Shown: positions 47,301 through 62,100 of the stretch, piece after piece | How positions within the stretch are numbered: position 1 is the stretch's first letter | How the letters are laid out: every line of letters begins with the position of its first letter | Source: Chytriomyces cf. hyalinus JEL632 | Taxonomy: Eukaryota; Chytridiomycota; Chytridiomycetes; Chytridiales; Chytriomycetaceae | Direction: 5' to 3' | NCBI GenBank assembly: GCA_025435555.1 | Contig: JAIWWG010000118.1 | Span: 1 to 64,000 of the forward strand | Length of the DNA: 64,000 nucleotides | Translations under genes and position numbers: made by a program | The notes under the pieces: model-generated | What the model was told of the DNA's origin: nothing | The model's database searches: none | What the model saw: the letters and a program-made list of their open reading frames with translations, nothing else

Positions 47301-50300
47301 TCATATCTGAACACCGTACGATATATGCTATGCGCTTCCAGAACTCGGTTGACACTGGACACAACAAGTTCAACTTCATACATTTGAAGCAAGTGAACCA
47401 ATGTCGGAATGTTGTACGCCGTCCCCCCGGAGACTTTCGAGCCCAGCCAGAGTCGATACTGCGCCGAAGAAGCCGGAGCGGCCACCGGCTTGGACCAATC
47501 GTACTTGTCCATGAAGGATGCAGTAGTTTCGGCCATTGACAGTGTTTCTGTGCTCGATGAACTGAATGCTGCCAGCTTCCTGACCGTTTTGAACTGAAGG
47601 ACATGGGAAAACATGATTTGCTTCTTGAAACGCTATCTTATTTTGGCCGCAACCCGAATGGCTCCAAGCGAGCTCAAACCCAGGCGCGTGAGATTGTCGG
47701 TGACTCCGTATCTGCCCGTACCTCGATTGGATGGGAACCACCAGCGATGGAATCATGTAGGCAGGGAGTGTGTCTTCCAGCCTTGCTTTGATGTTCTGTC
47801 ACACCAACCGCCACATGAGCTGTTAAACCACGAGCAGAAAAAGTCGCATCAAGGGAACGTACATTCAGAATGATCGTTTCTTCAGGTCCTAAATCCAAAA
47901 TCAAGGACCCTGCTCGACTACCTCGAGATTCGATCAATGTCACAAATGCCACCATACTCTGGGGATAAAACAAGATCTTGAATAAATTGAAGGCTGAATT
48001 AAATGAAAGCAGTCGAACCTTGTCTGTCTTGTTATAAATGACTGCGACTTCGCTGACACCCGCACTTGCGGTAATGGCGCTTTCGATTTCCCCAATCTCG
48101 ACACGCTGGCCGTTGATCTTCACTTGAGAGTCCTTTCTTCCCAGAATTTCAACGTTACCGTCAGGCAACATGCGTGCCAAATCTCCCGTTTTATAGATGC
48201 GTTGCCCTGGTCTGAATGGATCCGTTGCAAGCGCCAACGCTGTCAGGTCCTGTCTCCCCAAGTACTCCATTAACAGCTGTACCCCGCCAATGTACAGTTC
48301 ACCCGCCACACCCAACGAGGTCATTCCAAGCGATTCGTCCAGAATATACCAGTAATTGTTTGCATACGGCTTGCCGATGGTGATGCAATCTTCACTGGTC
48401 AATAACTGACTGGACGTGTACACCGTGTTTTCTGTTGGGCCGTATGAATTGATCAAAGCCACCTCGTTCACCCACTCGTTCACAAGTGCCGAAGATACAG
48501 CTTCCCCGATGAGATTATTGATGCGCAGCTGCGCCTTATCACGAGCTGTGATGAGTCCCAGCACCGTCGGTGTTGGCGAAATGTAAGTGGCGGAGGTGGT
48601 TTCAACAACATGAGAGCAGCGTTGACAGCAAGATATCTTGTTCCACAAGAATAAGAGGTGCTCCGGAAAGCATGGATGCAACCACGTCGCCTATCGATAC
48701 ATCAAAGGTGTTGCTTGACATTTGAAGGATCCTGTCCGACTCTTTGAGGCCGGTGGACCGAACAGTTTCGACCGCCAAGTTGGCCAGCGCTTCGTGTGAA
48801 ATGACCACACCTTTTGGTCTCCCGGTGCTTCCCGAGGTGAACATGATATATGCCGGGCTTTGCTTCATGGGGGAGTCCCAGACAGTTTTAAATTGCGCTG
48901 TCTTGGAAGCTTTAAGCAGATGCTTTGTGTCAACCTCCATAATTCCTTCTTGTCCAGCAAGGACGGTGCCAGGCCGTATTAACACCAATGCTGTAAACAG
49001 CGCCATTTAGAATGGGGTGGTGGATTATAAAGGAAAAAAAAAGAAAGTAAACGAGTTTATACCTGGCTCCACTTGCTCCAAAATTGAATCAATTCTGGTT
49101 TTTGGATATTTGGGATCCAGAGTTACAAACGACGCGCCTAGTTTCCAGGTAGCCACCATTCCTATCACAATGTCAGAACATCATGCACAACGCGATGCGG
49201 TGGCCAGGGCGGACACCCCGTTCCACCAACCATGACGCAAGAAGACATGCCATGGTGTCCAATTCGGACACACTAATTTTGATGTCGCGAAAGGGCTCCA
49301 GAAGGGCAGTGTTGCTTGGAAAGACTGTGGCTCGTTCTTGGAGGACACTCATCACTGAGGGTTCAATCGGTTTTGAATGAGGCCCAGTGCCCATATGCAA
49401 AATGGCATCTTGTAACGGGTTGGTCAGCTGAATACAATGAAAGTCTGGCATCAGGTTGGTGAGACACAAATTGAATAAATGAGCGGACTGAGGCGGCAAA
49501 AGTCTGGCCAACATTGCTGCTGTACTTGTTGGAATCATAGTCGAGAGTCAGCACCAATTCAGACGCTTGGTTTTCGGTGAACGAGATTGAGAATGGATTT
49601 CGGAGATGAGAATTTTTCACACGCGCAACGCGTTCGATTACCCCTCTCTTGTCTTGAAATGTCGATTTAAAAATGAACACGCAGTCAGCAAGATGGGATA
49701 AATTGTATCCGTCCTTTGCTGCGTGTTCCAGCACAGTTTCGAACGAAATCATGGCGTCTGGTGTCCGGGTTTGAAGGTTGCGCATTGTTCTCTCAACTAA
49801 AGAGTCAAACGTATCGTCGGGCAGCAGGTCAAACTTGAGCAGAATCGTTTTCAAAAATGGCCCAATGACATCGAAGGCCTCCAGGTTTTGTCGTGTTGAT
49901 ACAGGCGCGGCCATTAAAAAAGCTGTTTGCCCCGAAAGTTTACTTGCAGTTAACGCTGCAATGCTATAAGTCAGAGCAAATTTGGTGACTTTGCGCGCTT
50001 GAAAGATGTCGGTCCACGTTTGATTTGAACAGACAATCTCTTGGATCTGCGCGTATTTGACTTGCATGTCCATGGATTTTTTCGGGTTCTCGGGCCATTG
50101 AAGGTGTAAGGTTTGAAGCAATGCAGTGCACCAAACTTCGGGATCCAGAAGCTGAGGGTTTTCCTCGTTAAATTCTCTAAATTGGCGGCAGCGGCTCGCT
50201 TGAGATGGACGATTTTGGGTCAAATCCAAAAAAAGCGAAACAATTTCGGTCAGCAACAGCTGAAGAGACCTGATTGAAACCAGCGTGGGTTGAAATTTAG

Positions 50301-51008
50301 AAAACATTGGGATTGAAGATTCAAAGCTTACCACTCGTCTCTCAGAGCATGATGGATATTGAGATGAAGAGCGCGCGGGATATCGTCCTTCAAAAGTATT
50401 TTTGCAATGATGAGGGGCCGGCTCTCAAGAGAAAAATGAGCATTTGCATTTTCAGCTGCAGCGTAGTTTTCAATGTTTGATTCCCCGAGTTCCACGACCG
50501 TGGTTTTAATGGGTGATGCGGAAACATGACGTTCCAGTTCATTTTCTCCCATCCGGAACACTGCACGAAAAATCTCATGACGTGAGAAGACCGTGTCCAT
50601 TGCCTCTTGCATGCGGTGGCACGATATATTCGGCTTCACATGGATCAAGTTTGCCAAATTATACGCCGTGGGTTGGGAAAGAACCGAGGCGGCCCAAAAT
50701 CTGAGCTGGGAGGCTGACGCAGGTTTCGCTCGATGAGAAGAAGAAAGTTGGTTGCTTGGAAGGGCTTGCGGGAAGCTGGCCTTGGCTGGAATTTCCTGTA
50801 ATTGCGAGGCAATTTGACGTGCGGTTGACATGGATGCCACTGTGGCAGGAGGCATATATCCCAGCCCTGCTTTAGATATGTGCTGTGAAAGTACAACACA
50901 GTTGAGAGAGTCGAGTCCTTGATAAAGAAGCTCGTCGTCCAGTTCCAGCGTCGAAACGTCAAGAGCCGAGGATATAATGCGTAACAGACTCGTCTCGATT
51001 TCATTCAT
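44342..51008 (-). CDS. Bimodular non-ribosomal peptide synthetase, T-C-A-t-C-A, with frame breaks
   Basis: From 51008: carrier domain (LLYQGLDSLNCVVLSQHISK, phosphopantetheine Ser in DSL); condensation domain with LNIHHALRDEW; adenylation 1 with YIMFTSGSTGRPKGVV, INSYGPTENTV, YKTGDLARM and GRKDSQVKINGQRVEIGEIE; a partial carrier (NLTRLGLSSLGAIRVAAKI); condensation 2 with VNFHHMVADEW; adenylation 2 with WIIFTSGTTGAPKGV, VNVYGPSEAAV (over an intron), YKSGDTGRV, GRRDAQVKIRGQPVELGEIE and LTNNGKIDLKSLL. An Ala/Lys-rich tail follows. No final carrier, thioesterase or reductase. Frame breaks without introns near 49430, 49175, 48610, 47790 and 45545, and a loss of about 60 residues near 47700 that removes the A10 lysine of module 1. 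Substrates cannot be read safely. Confidence 0.88.
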
Positions 51009-51135
51009 TGGACCTCGTTCAGTTCAGGCACATTTTCTTCACCGAGAAGATTTTTTTTGAAACCCTCAAAGCAATAGTTTAATCAGAGAAATGCGATGAG
51101 GGTCGTAAATATTGGTCTACGTGTGACATTGAGGA
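51009..51135. promoter_or_regulatory. Divergent promoter between NRPS and ABC exporter
   Basis: Only 127 bp (211 bp if the exporter starts at 51220) separate the two start codons. The stretch is AT rich and codes for nothing visible. Co-regulation is inferred from the arrangement. Confidence 0.55.
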
Positions 51136-55738
<4,603 letters not shown>

Positions 55739-56239
55739 AAATATCACAATCCCTGTGATCGCTTTTACTCTAGAGGATGTTTTTCACAGTATGTTTTCAT
55801 CCTCTCAATATCAAGCTTCACTTCTTTTGTGGACCATAGTCAAGGTGGACCACTGGTTCTCATTCTGCGCTCTTTACAATAAAGACATGTACATGAAGAG
55901 CTGACAGAAGGATGCCACAATTTTCACTAATATACAGTGTAGCAAATGTCCTACAACTTAGAATAGTAGAAGGTGCTGGTTTGGATGGGAGAAACATCTG
56001 AGGAATGCGTGGCTACATTCATTGGTGAACAGAATCAAAGTAGATGTGAAAATCAACGCGTTTATCTCACAGGTCAAGTACATGAATAGAAACCATCACT
56101 TGCCACCATGATTTTACTGCGATGTGCTCTATGCTTCGCAGTGGGCTGCCTTTTGAGAACTGGAAAATTCCCAGCACAGGGCAGTTTGGTCAAAAGCTAT
56201 CTTCCTCTGTTTTGGTGATTCCCAATCAATGGCTTTGCA

Positions 56240-56599
56240 TTAGTAAGAATTGATGGCGTTTTCATTCCAAATGCAGGCATGGATTGAACCGTACTTCACG
56301 ACCACGTAACTTCCTTCATCTTCGTATGGGATTGTCAATTCGTTAAAAAGAGAGTGTGCAGGCTTTCAGATGATCATAGGTGCGGAATATTCATGTTCAG
56401 AAACACATCGGTGTTTGAGAGTGAGCAACCTACGCACCATGAGTTAACCACCAATCCATGCCCTGCCACCCGGCGCAACACCAGCTTCAATAATCGTGAT
56501 TTTCAAACCTGGATCCGCTTTGGCAAGTGTGTAGGCACAAGAAAGCCCTGCAGAGCCTGTGCTGACAATCACAACATCTGAAACCACAGCGTCATCCAT
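56240..56599 (-). pseudogene. THI4: THI4 (thiazole synthase) fragment, decayed
   Basis: From a minus-strand ATG at 56599: [47 protein letters not shown], then a stop, a short foreign stretch, EYSAPMII, a stop, KPAHSLFNELTIPYEDEGSY and VVVKYGSIH. Intact THI4 has the dinucleotide motif GAGSAGLS, then PGGGAWLGGQL, FSAMIVRKPAH and TYVVVKHAALFTS. The two stops sit where Gln (CAA) and Arg (CGA) would each become a stop by one C-to-T change. The catalytic C-terminal half is missing. THI4 makes the thiazole part of thiamine; this copy cannot. It is embedded in the second repeat copy. Confidence 0.85.
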
Positions 56600-56631
56600 G
56601 TCTTTCCAGTATCACTTGATCATTGCATGCT

Positions 56632-57148
56632 GACCAAAGACCCACAGGTCACTGGTTCAACCCACACTGCTGCCAACTTCATGCAGCTATCTTCTGATCT
56701 TTATAGAGAAGTAAGCAGAAGAAGAAGAAATAGAAATCAACTTAAAAAAGTATTCTATTACTACTTTTGTATGACTAATCTGTCAAGCCAGTCAAGCAAT
56801 TAATCAATAACCTTACCCAGTGTGGGGATATTAATTATAATTGACAAGCCTTAACTGTCAGCCAGTAATGAATGACTTATCAGCTTGAAAAACTGAATTG
56901 TCAGCACTGACTCACTTTTTCAGCAATTTCAAACTGCAAATGAAAAATGGATGATTTCACATCAAATCTCATTTGTAGAAATGAAATGACAAATGAAATG
57001 GAAAAAAGGGTGGCTCAAAAATGAAACTGAAGAAACCCCAATGAGATTTTATAGGAGCCAAAAATGTATATAAGGAGAGCTGTTTTGATGTGTTGTGATT
57101 CACCTTAAGATAATAAATATCATCAAAGCCCAAGAAACCAAAACCTCA
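56632..57148 (+). repeat. 517-bp dispersed repeat, copy 2
   Basis: Same length and orientation as 7810-8326, about a dozen substitutions and no gaps. With the preceding base it reads TG at the left and CA at the right. TATA-like sequence is near 57068 and aataaa near 57111. Flanks differ completely from copy 1. Confidence 0.85.
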
Positions 57149-58879
57149 GAAGAGGCGTGAGATGTACCTCAACACTAAAATATTCTCCCTTCGATGCCAG
57201 GCTCTTGACCCTCTGATGAAACAATTCGAATTGATGGAGAGAGTCCACGGTCAATGGGTTTCACTGCTCAAGGAGTCCATTGACCCAGTTGACTTGTTGG
57301 TGACCATTGCCCAGTATGACCACTTTGGTGCTATGCTCCACAAGCTGTTGCTCTGTCAGTGTAGGAGGGTCTAGCACGCGGTACAATGGTTATAAATTTG
57401 AGTAGTAGTTCAAGTTGATGTTTATTGCCTATTCTGAGGTGCTACCTTTATACCCTTTTCACATAAAACAGTTTGTCACGACTTTAAGGGACATATCTCC
57501 ACTTTTGGGCACAGCCAGCCTTCGCATGGGGGTGAAATCATCTCAAATTGGGTGGCAGGGCCCATGAGTCGTGGAGATTGTTCCCTAGAGTGCCTTTTTG
57601 CCTTGGCGCTGCTCTGTTGGTGATTAAATCTAAAACTATCCAACCAATGTACAAAGTGACTCTGAGTGATGCCCAACACCTGCTAGCGTAACCGCTGCAC
57701 CTGGCAGCGGTAGCCCTGATGTCTGGCTATCGAATGCTGACTGGTAGTGCTGCCTACCATGTCTGCACGTTGCAGCGTTCTCGTTTTACTTTGTGTACTG
57801 TATTCAGATCCCTGATCCCCTCTGTTCCAGAGGGTCTGGTGATCCCTACTTCTCAAATAGCGCCCATCCGGGCTCAAACCTTTGTTTCAACTACATAAGC
57901 TATGTACTGTATGTGTTTTCAGCCAAGGTGTTTAGATGTGTGTGCAGTACGACTGGTTTTCTATAGAGGATAGATCCGACACCCTTGATGGTGTGGTGAA
58001 GACCTCAAGTGGTGTGTGTTAACAGAGTTCAACAGCCTGGCGGTGTTGCTAGAGGCTCGGGTAAGTGCTAGTGGTCAAAACAATGAAAGTCGGTGATGGG
58101 TGTTGAACCGTGGTTTGTTGATGACGCACAATTCATTCCTCAAATACGAATCACCAATCTGACGCGATATATGAATAAGACCGGAACATTTGTGATTCCA
58201 TCTGTGAGCACAATTCTTTTACTCGCTGCGGTGAGCCAACTTGCAACAGCAATATTTCGTTGGAATGTGGAATCAGAATAAAGAAATGGAATCCTTCCAG
58301 CATTCACGATACTATTATTTGCTCGCTGCAGCAGCATCTTTTTATTCGCGGCATCCAAGATCAGCGTGCTTGCGCAGTAATAGTAACATGCAATTGAAGG
58401 AATATTTAAAACCTGTCCGAATTTTCCACATTGGTGTTTGTGATGGAGGTTCACTGCGGGCTTTAAGCCCAACTCGACACCGCGTCTTCTTCGAAACGCA
58501 ATCAAAGTGGATGCATCCGTTGCCGTCGTAAACTGGGGTATTTAATGGTGCTTTGCAGTATTGGGAGCTCAGCGGCTAATTGACACATAGTTTCCATGCG
58601 TTCGAAGGTTTGAACCCTCGCCGATACCGTTTTATTTAATCTCGGATGGATCAACTGGAATTTTGAGATTGATATCACAGGCAACACTGCTTCGAAACTC
58701 ATTGGAACACAGGAAGTTTGGGGCTTTCGAGGATGTGAAACATCTTTGTGCGGCGCATTTGTTCGAATCAGTCAAGTCTGGAATTCAGGCGTCGCTATCA
58801 CCGAAATCGATATCCCACCTTACCTTTTAACGATTTGCCATGGAGGGAGTGGTCGGCGTCTGGGATCTGCACTCCGCGT

Positions 58880-59160
58880 TCTTTCACGGAGTTTCATCTG
58901 CGGATCCGCGGCAGAGGACCATTGAAGCAGTTGTTGCTTAGATTCAAGTTTTCGAAGGAGTCGTAACACAAGATCCAATCACTCGTACATGTTGGAGTGT
59001 TCGTTCGCAGGTGACCAGAGGATTGGTTGTGATCCAGTTTTAGATTGCTTAATGACGGCAGATCCCAAAACGGAACCAGTCAATTGATTATAGCTGAGGT
59101 AGTCCTTCCAAGCTCCCATATCTGGATGTAACGGACCAACTAGGCTGTTGTTTATATAAA
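58880..59160 (-). pseudogene. Leucine-rich-repeat protein relic
   Basis: Read on the minus strand with shifts: NNSLVGPLHPDMGAW, YNQLTGSV, then PFWDLPSLSNLKLDHNQSSG and NLNLSNNCFNGPLP. These are plant-type 24-residue LRRs (LxxLxLxxNxxxGxxP), as found in chytrid surface proteins. Frame shifts and stops interrupt it. The stretch 58040-58880 has short frames of no recognisable kind and may be its decayed remainder. Confidence 0.55.
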
Positions 59161-59332
59161 TATTAATATTGACGACGTCAGAAAGCGGTGATTTTCAAAA
59201 AAAATCTCTCTCTGAACAGCCAATCTTCAGATTGTCCATGTCGCCAACTCGATCCCGCCCCCGTTGATATCCTCGAGCACTGAAGAGCAGTTGGTTTCCG
59301 GTCTGCTCCGAGTCGAACAAGGCAACTGACCT

Positions 59333-60425
59333 TCAGTGACGCTGCTTGACCTCCGCATACCCGCGCCATCTCAGACTTTCAACAACCACCGCAAAAAGCC
59401 CTTTAGCGTTCTCCCTTTCTCTGGTCGCTTTAAATTGCCTTTCCGTTCTGATTTTCAATCTTGAGCAATCGGAGTATGCAAGCAGGATCTTGAGGTGAGG
59501 TTTATTTGACTGTTTGAAGCTGACTGAAGCTGTTGTGGACGATCTCACATCCCACGAAACATCCAGGATGCCCTTTGTATCGGGAGGACAGTTGCAGGAT
59601 GGAACAACGATCCGCTTCATTTCTTTCTTTGTGCTGCTTTGGCGAGATGTTGCGGCGTGGCTCTGAGCAATACACATCGAATTCGAAAATACTTTGGATC
59701 TGTGCATGCGCAATCATTAACTTCTTCTTCAGACCATGAATTTCATCGTATTCGCGTGGCTTCTCACCTTGTGGGTGCGGAGAACAGACCCACAAATTTC
59801 CAACCAGTTGTTTCGAATGTGTCCAGTCGCGCGATGCAACATACATGCCTGCCATTATGCCTGATTCCCGTGAAATCGAAGAAACGCATGTGACGATGCT
59901 TTGCCTGCGAATGGGTGTGGGAGATGGTGGAAAGCAAAGCATGAGTTTTGGCTGTGATATCTCGAAAGATTGATGTCAATGGAACTCACACTTGTGGGAG
60001 GATGCCGTGGCATGTTTCGCTGGTCTGGAGGGGAGTTTTGCACGTGCTTCTGGACCATTTGTTTTGCGCGCCCATTGTGCGATGTCGTGACTTGCTTCTC
60101 TGCGCGTGTGTCGCTCGCGGCCTTCACGAACTCGGCTCATTCACTCTGAAGAAGGAAAGCCGTCCATTCTGCATCTTTTCGACGGCCTCATGTTGAATCC
60201 ATCAAGCGGAGTGACGCATGTTGAATGCTGCAAATGCAGGATGTCCTGTCGTCGAAGAAAGCGGCCTTGACACTCGTTGGGATGTTGCTGGTCCCTGTCG
60301 ACATTTCGAGGGGCGGTGGTGGTGGGTGCTTGCTGACTTGCATTTTGCTGTTGTTCGGATTGTTTCGGACGCTTTTGCACTTTTGACGCGTCGATTCTAA
60401 TTGGTCCGTTTCTCTTGACGCTCAT
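59333..60425 (-). CDS. Hypothetical gene, several pieces, unknown function
   Basis: Starts MSVKRNGPIRIDASKVQKRP at 60425, a Gln/Pro/Thr-rich stretch, then pieces with coding character in more than one frame: EFVKAASDTRAEKQVTTSHN, IMAGMYVASRDWTHSKQLVG, NLWVCSPHPQGEK, and the end LLAYSDCSRLKIRTERQFKA, AVVVESLRWRGYAEVKQRH. Intron positions are unclear and frame breaks are likely. No family recognised. The surrounding decay (LRR and talin relics) makes a pseudogene possible. Confidence 0.35.
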
Positions 60426-60750
60426 TTTGACACGGGCGCAATACAAAAAGCTTGCTCTGGACGGCAAAAGGCTGTCAAAAAAGTCACCCAAAAACAAAGT
60501 AAGCACCAAACAACACACACTCATTCCACAACAACACCTGTTCTAACCAATGACATTCACTGCTTCTACACAGACACACACTCTCTCTGACATGCCCTCT
60601 CCTCGCTTTGAAGCTTTTTGATACTCGCGTCCTCACGCACCCACTTACCCAAGCAAGTCATCTCCTCGCGCCACCACTGCACCATTGCCACCAAGACACG
60701 CTCGTACGCGCGGCGCCCATCTCAGTTGTTGAGAGCAAGTCCATTTGCTG

Positions 60751-60970
60751 CACACACAAGAGCAAAGGGAATTGCCAAACCCCCCACACAAGAGCAAAGG
60801 GCACCGCACACCCACACACAAGAGCAAAGGGCACTGCTCACCCACACACAAGAGCAAAGGGAACTGCACACCCACACACAAGAGCAAAGGGAACTGCCAA
60901 ACCCACACACAAGAGCAAAGGGAACTGCAAAACCCACACACACGAGCAAAGGGCACTGCACACCCACGCA
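60751..60970 (+). repeat. About 30-bp minisatellite, seven copies
   Basis: Unit of 30-32 bp with core cacacaagagcaaaggg followed by a variable aactgc/cactgc segment. It encodes an apparent Lys/Thr/His repeat in one frame, but the unit length varies and the flanks do not look coding. No CRISPR character: spacers are not unique and the organism is a eukaryote. Confidence 0.9.
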
Positions 60971-62100
60971 CAGGGGAAAACATGGGTTCATCACTGAGGC
61001 CGGGGCCATGCTGACGACGCGTCTGTTGGTGATGACATGGTGTCGCGCAGGAGGTGGACAGGCAGAGGGCAGGTATCTCAGGTGGGGAAAGCTGCTCAGG
61101 CAGCCAACTGAGTGGCTTTCCTCATCGTATTTCGATGCTCTCTCCTGTTATTGCACCGTTTTGTTTCTCTCAGGCCAAGTCCCATTTCGAATACCTTCCC
61201 CGTCGAAACCCCTGCTGGCGCTTGGTCAACCCCCGTCTCCCACTGGCACTTCGAATAACTTCACCGTTGATACGGATCAAGCTGGATATGGGCACTGGAT
61301 ACTGGATACGTGAGGTGAGCAATTTTTGGTGGGATATGATTCAGGGCCTCCTCGCGGCTCCCACTGGAAACGAGAGCAATCTCGGCTGACACTGAATCGC
61401 TTTCATTTCTGTTTCTTTCTTGTGGAGTCTTGGGAAAATAAAACTGCTGATTGTCGCTGTGCTTGTTGATATCTGTCTTTGAATTCTGAAGCAAAAATGA
61501 CCGCTCGTTCTCAACAACGACCCCAGCCACACTGCTTTCACAGTCGAAGTTGACCATCCCGCCGAGTCAAGCGCCTCAAAGACAGCATTCAATCTAAGAT
61601 AAAGCAGTCTCGTCAAGGGCGGTGAAGGAGGACTACCTGCGAGCGAACTCGGCTATGAACTTGTCGGAGCGTATCGCCCCTTTTTTCGAATCCATTCCGC
61701 CACGCGAATCGATTCACGTGCTTGTGAATATTTCAGCCTGCTGTACGCTTCCTTCTTTGTTCGATCGAGATCGTTGCTGACATTTTCTTGCAGCCAGCAG
61801 CGGTCTGAGCCACTCTGGAACAAGTCTCAAACGAAAGCTGAGAGGCGTCGATCTGCGCTAATATCACGTGAAAAAGACTGATTTGCTGGAATGGGCCTGC
61901 CTGACACCGGAACCCAGAGATACGCTCTTCTGATGTCACCCACTTCCTCTGGGAAATCATCCACGCTTCAGAAGATGTCAGGAACAGTCAACACTCAAAG
62001 GAGACCATTGTTGGGCTCGGAATTGTGTCACAAGAATCGAAACAAGCAACAATCGAAACGAACGTTGACACGGTCTCATCCCATTTAACATCGCATCTCG
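60971..62100. other. 1.1-kb stretch without a recognisable gene
   Basis: Only short frames on both strands (for example 61054-61389 plus and 61341-61616 minus). They may hold more of the decayed talin upstream of 62100, but I found no motif to support that. Confidence 0.45.

Larger units (their letters stand above)
55840..58040. mobile_element. Second, diverged copy of the composite repeat
   Basis: Three blocks repeat the order seen at 7061-9250: 55840-56105 (like 7061-7458, with an internal deletion), 56632-57148 (near-identical to 7810-8326) and about 57628-58040 (like 8818-9245, clearly diverged). Between the first two lies a THI4 relic instead of the 7458-7809 sequence. A 70-aa open frame at 57162-57374 (EMYLNTKIFSLRCQALDPLM onward) lies just after the 517-bp block; it might be a gag-like remnant but I cannot place it. 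Confidence 0.65.

Noticed and set aside
47045-47539. 164-aa plus-strand frame inside the NRPS
   Set aside because: Antisense of condensation domain 2; no independent evidence of coding.
58590-58630. tRNA-like T-arm (ggttcaaacc on the minus strand)
   Set aside because: No acceptor stem, D arm or anticodon arm can be folded around it; one B-box-like word is not enough.
60751-60970. CRISPR-like array
   Set aside because: Eukaryotic context, contiguous minisatellite units without unique spacers, no cas genes.
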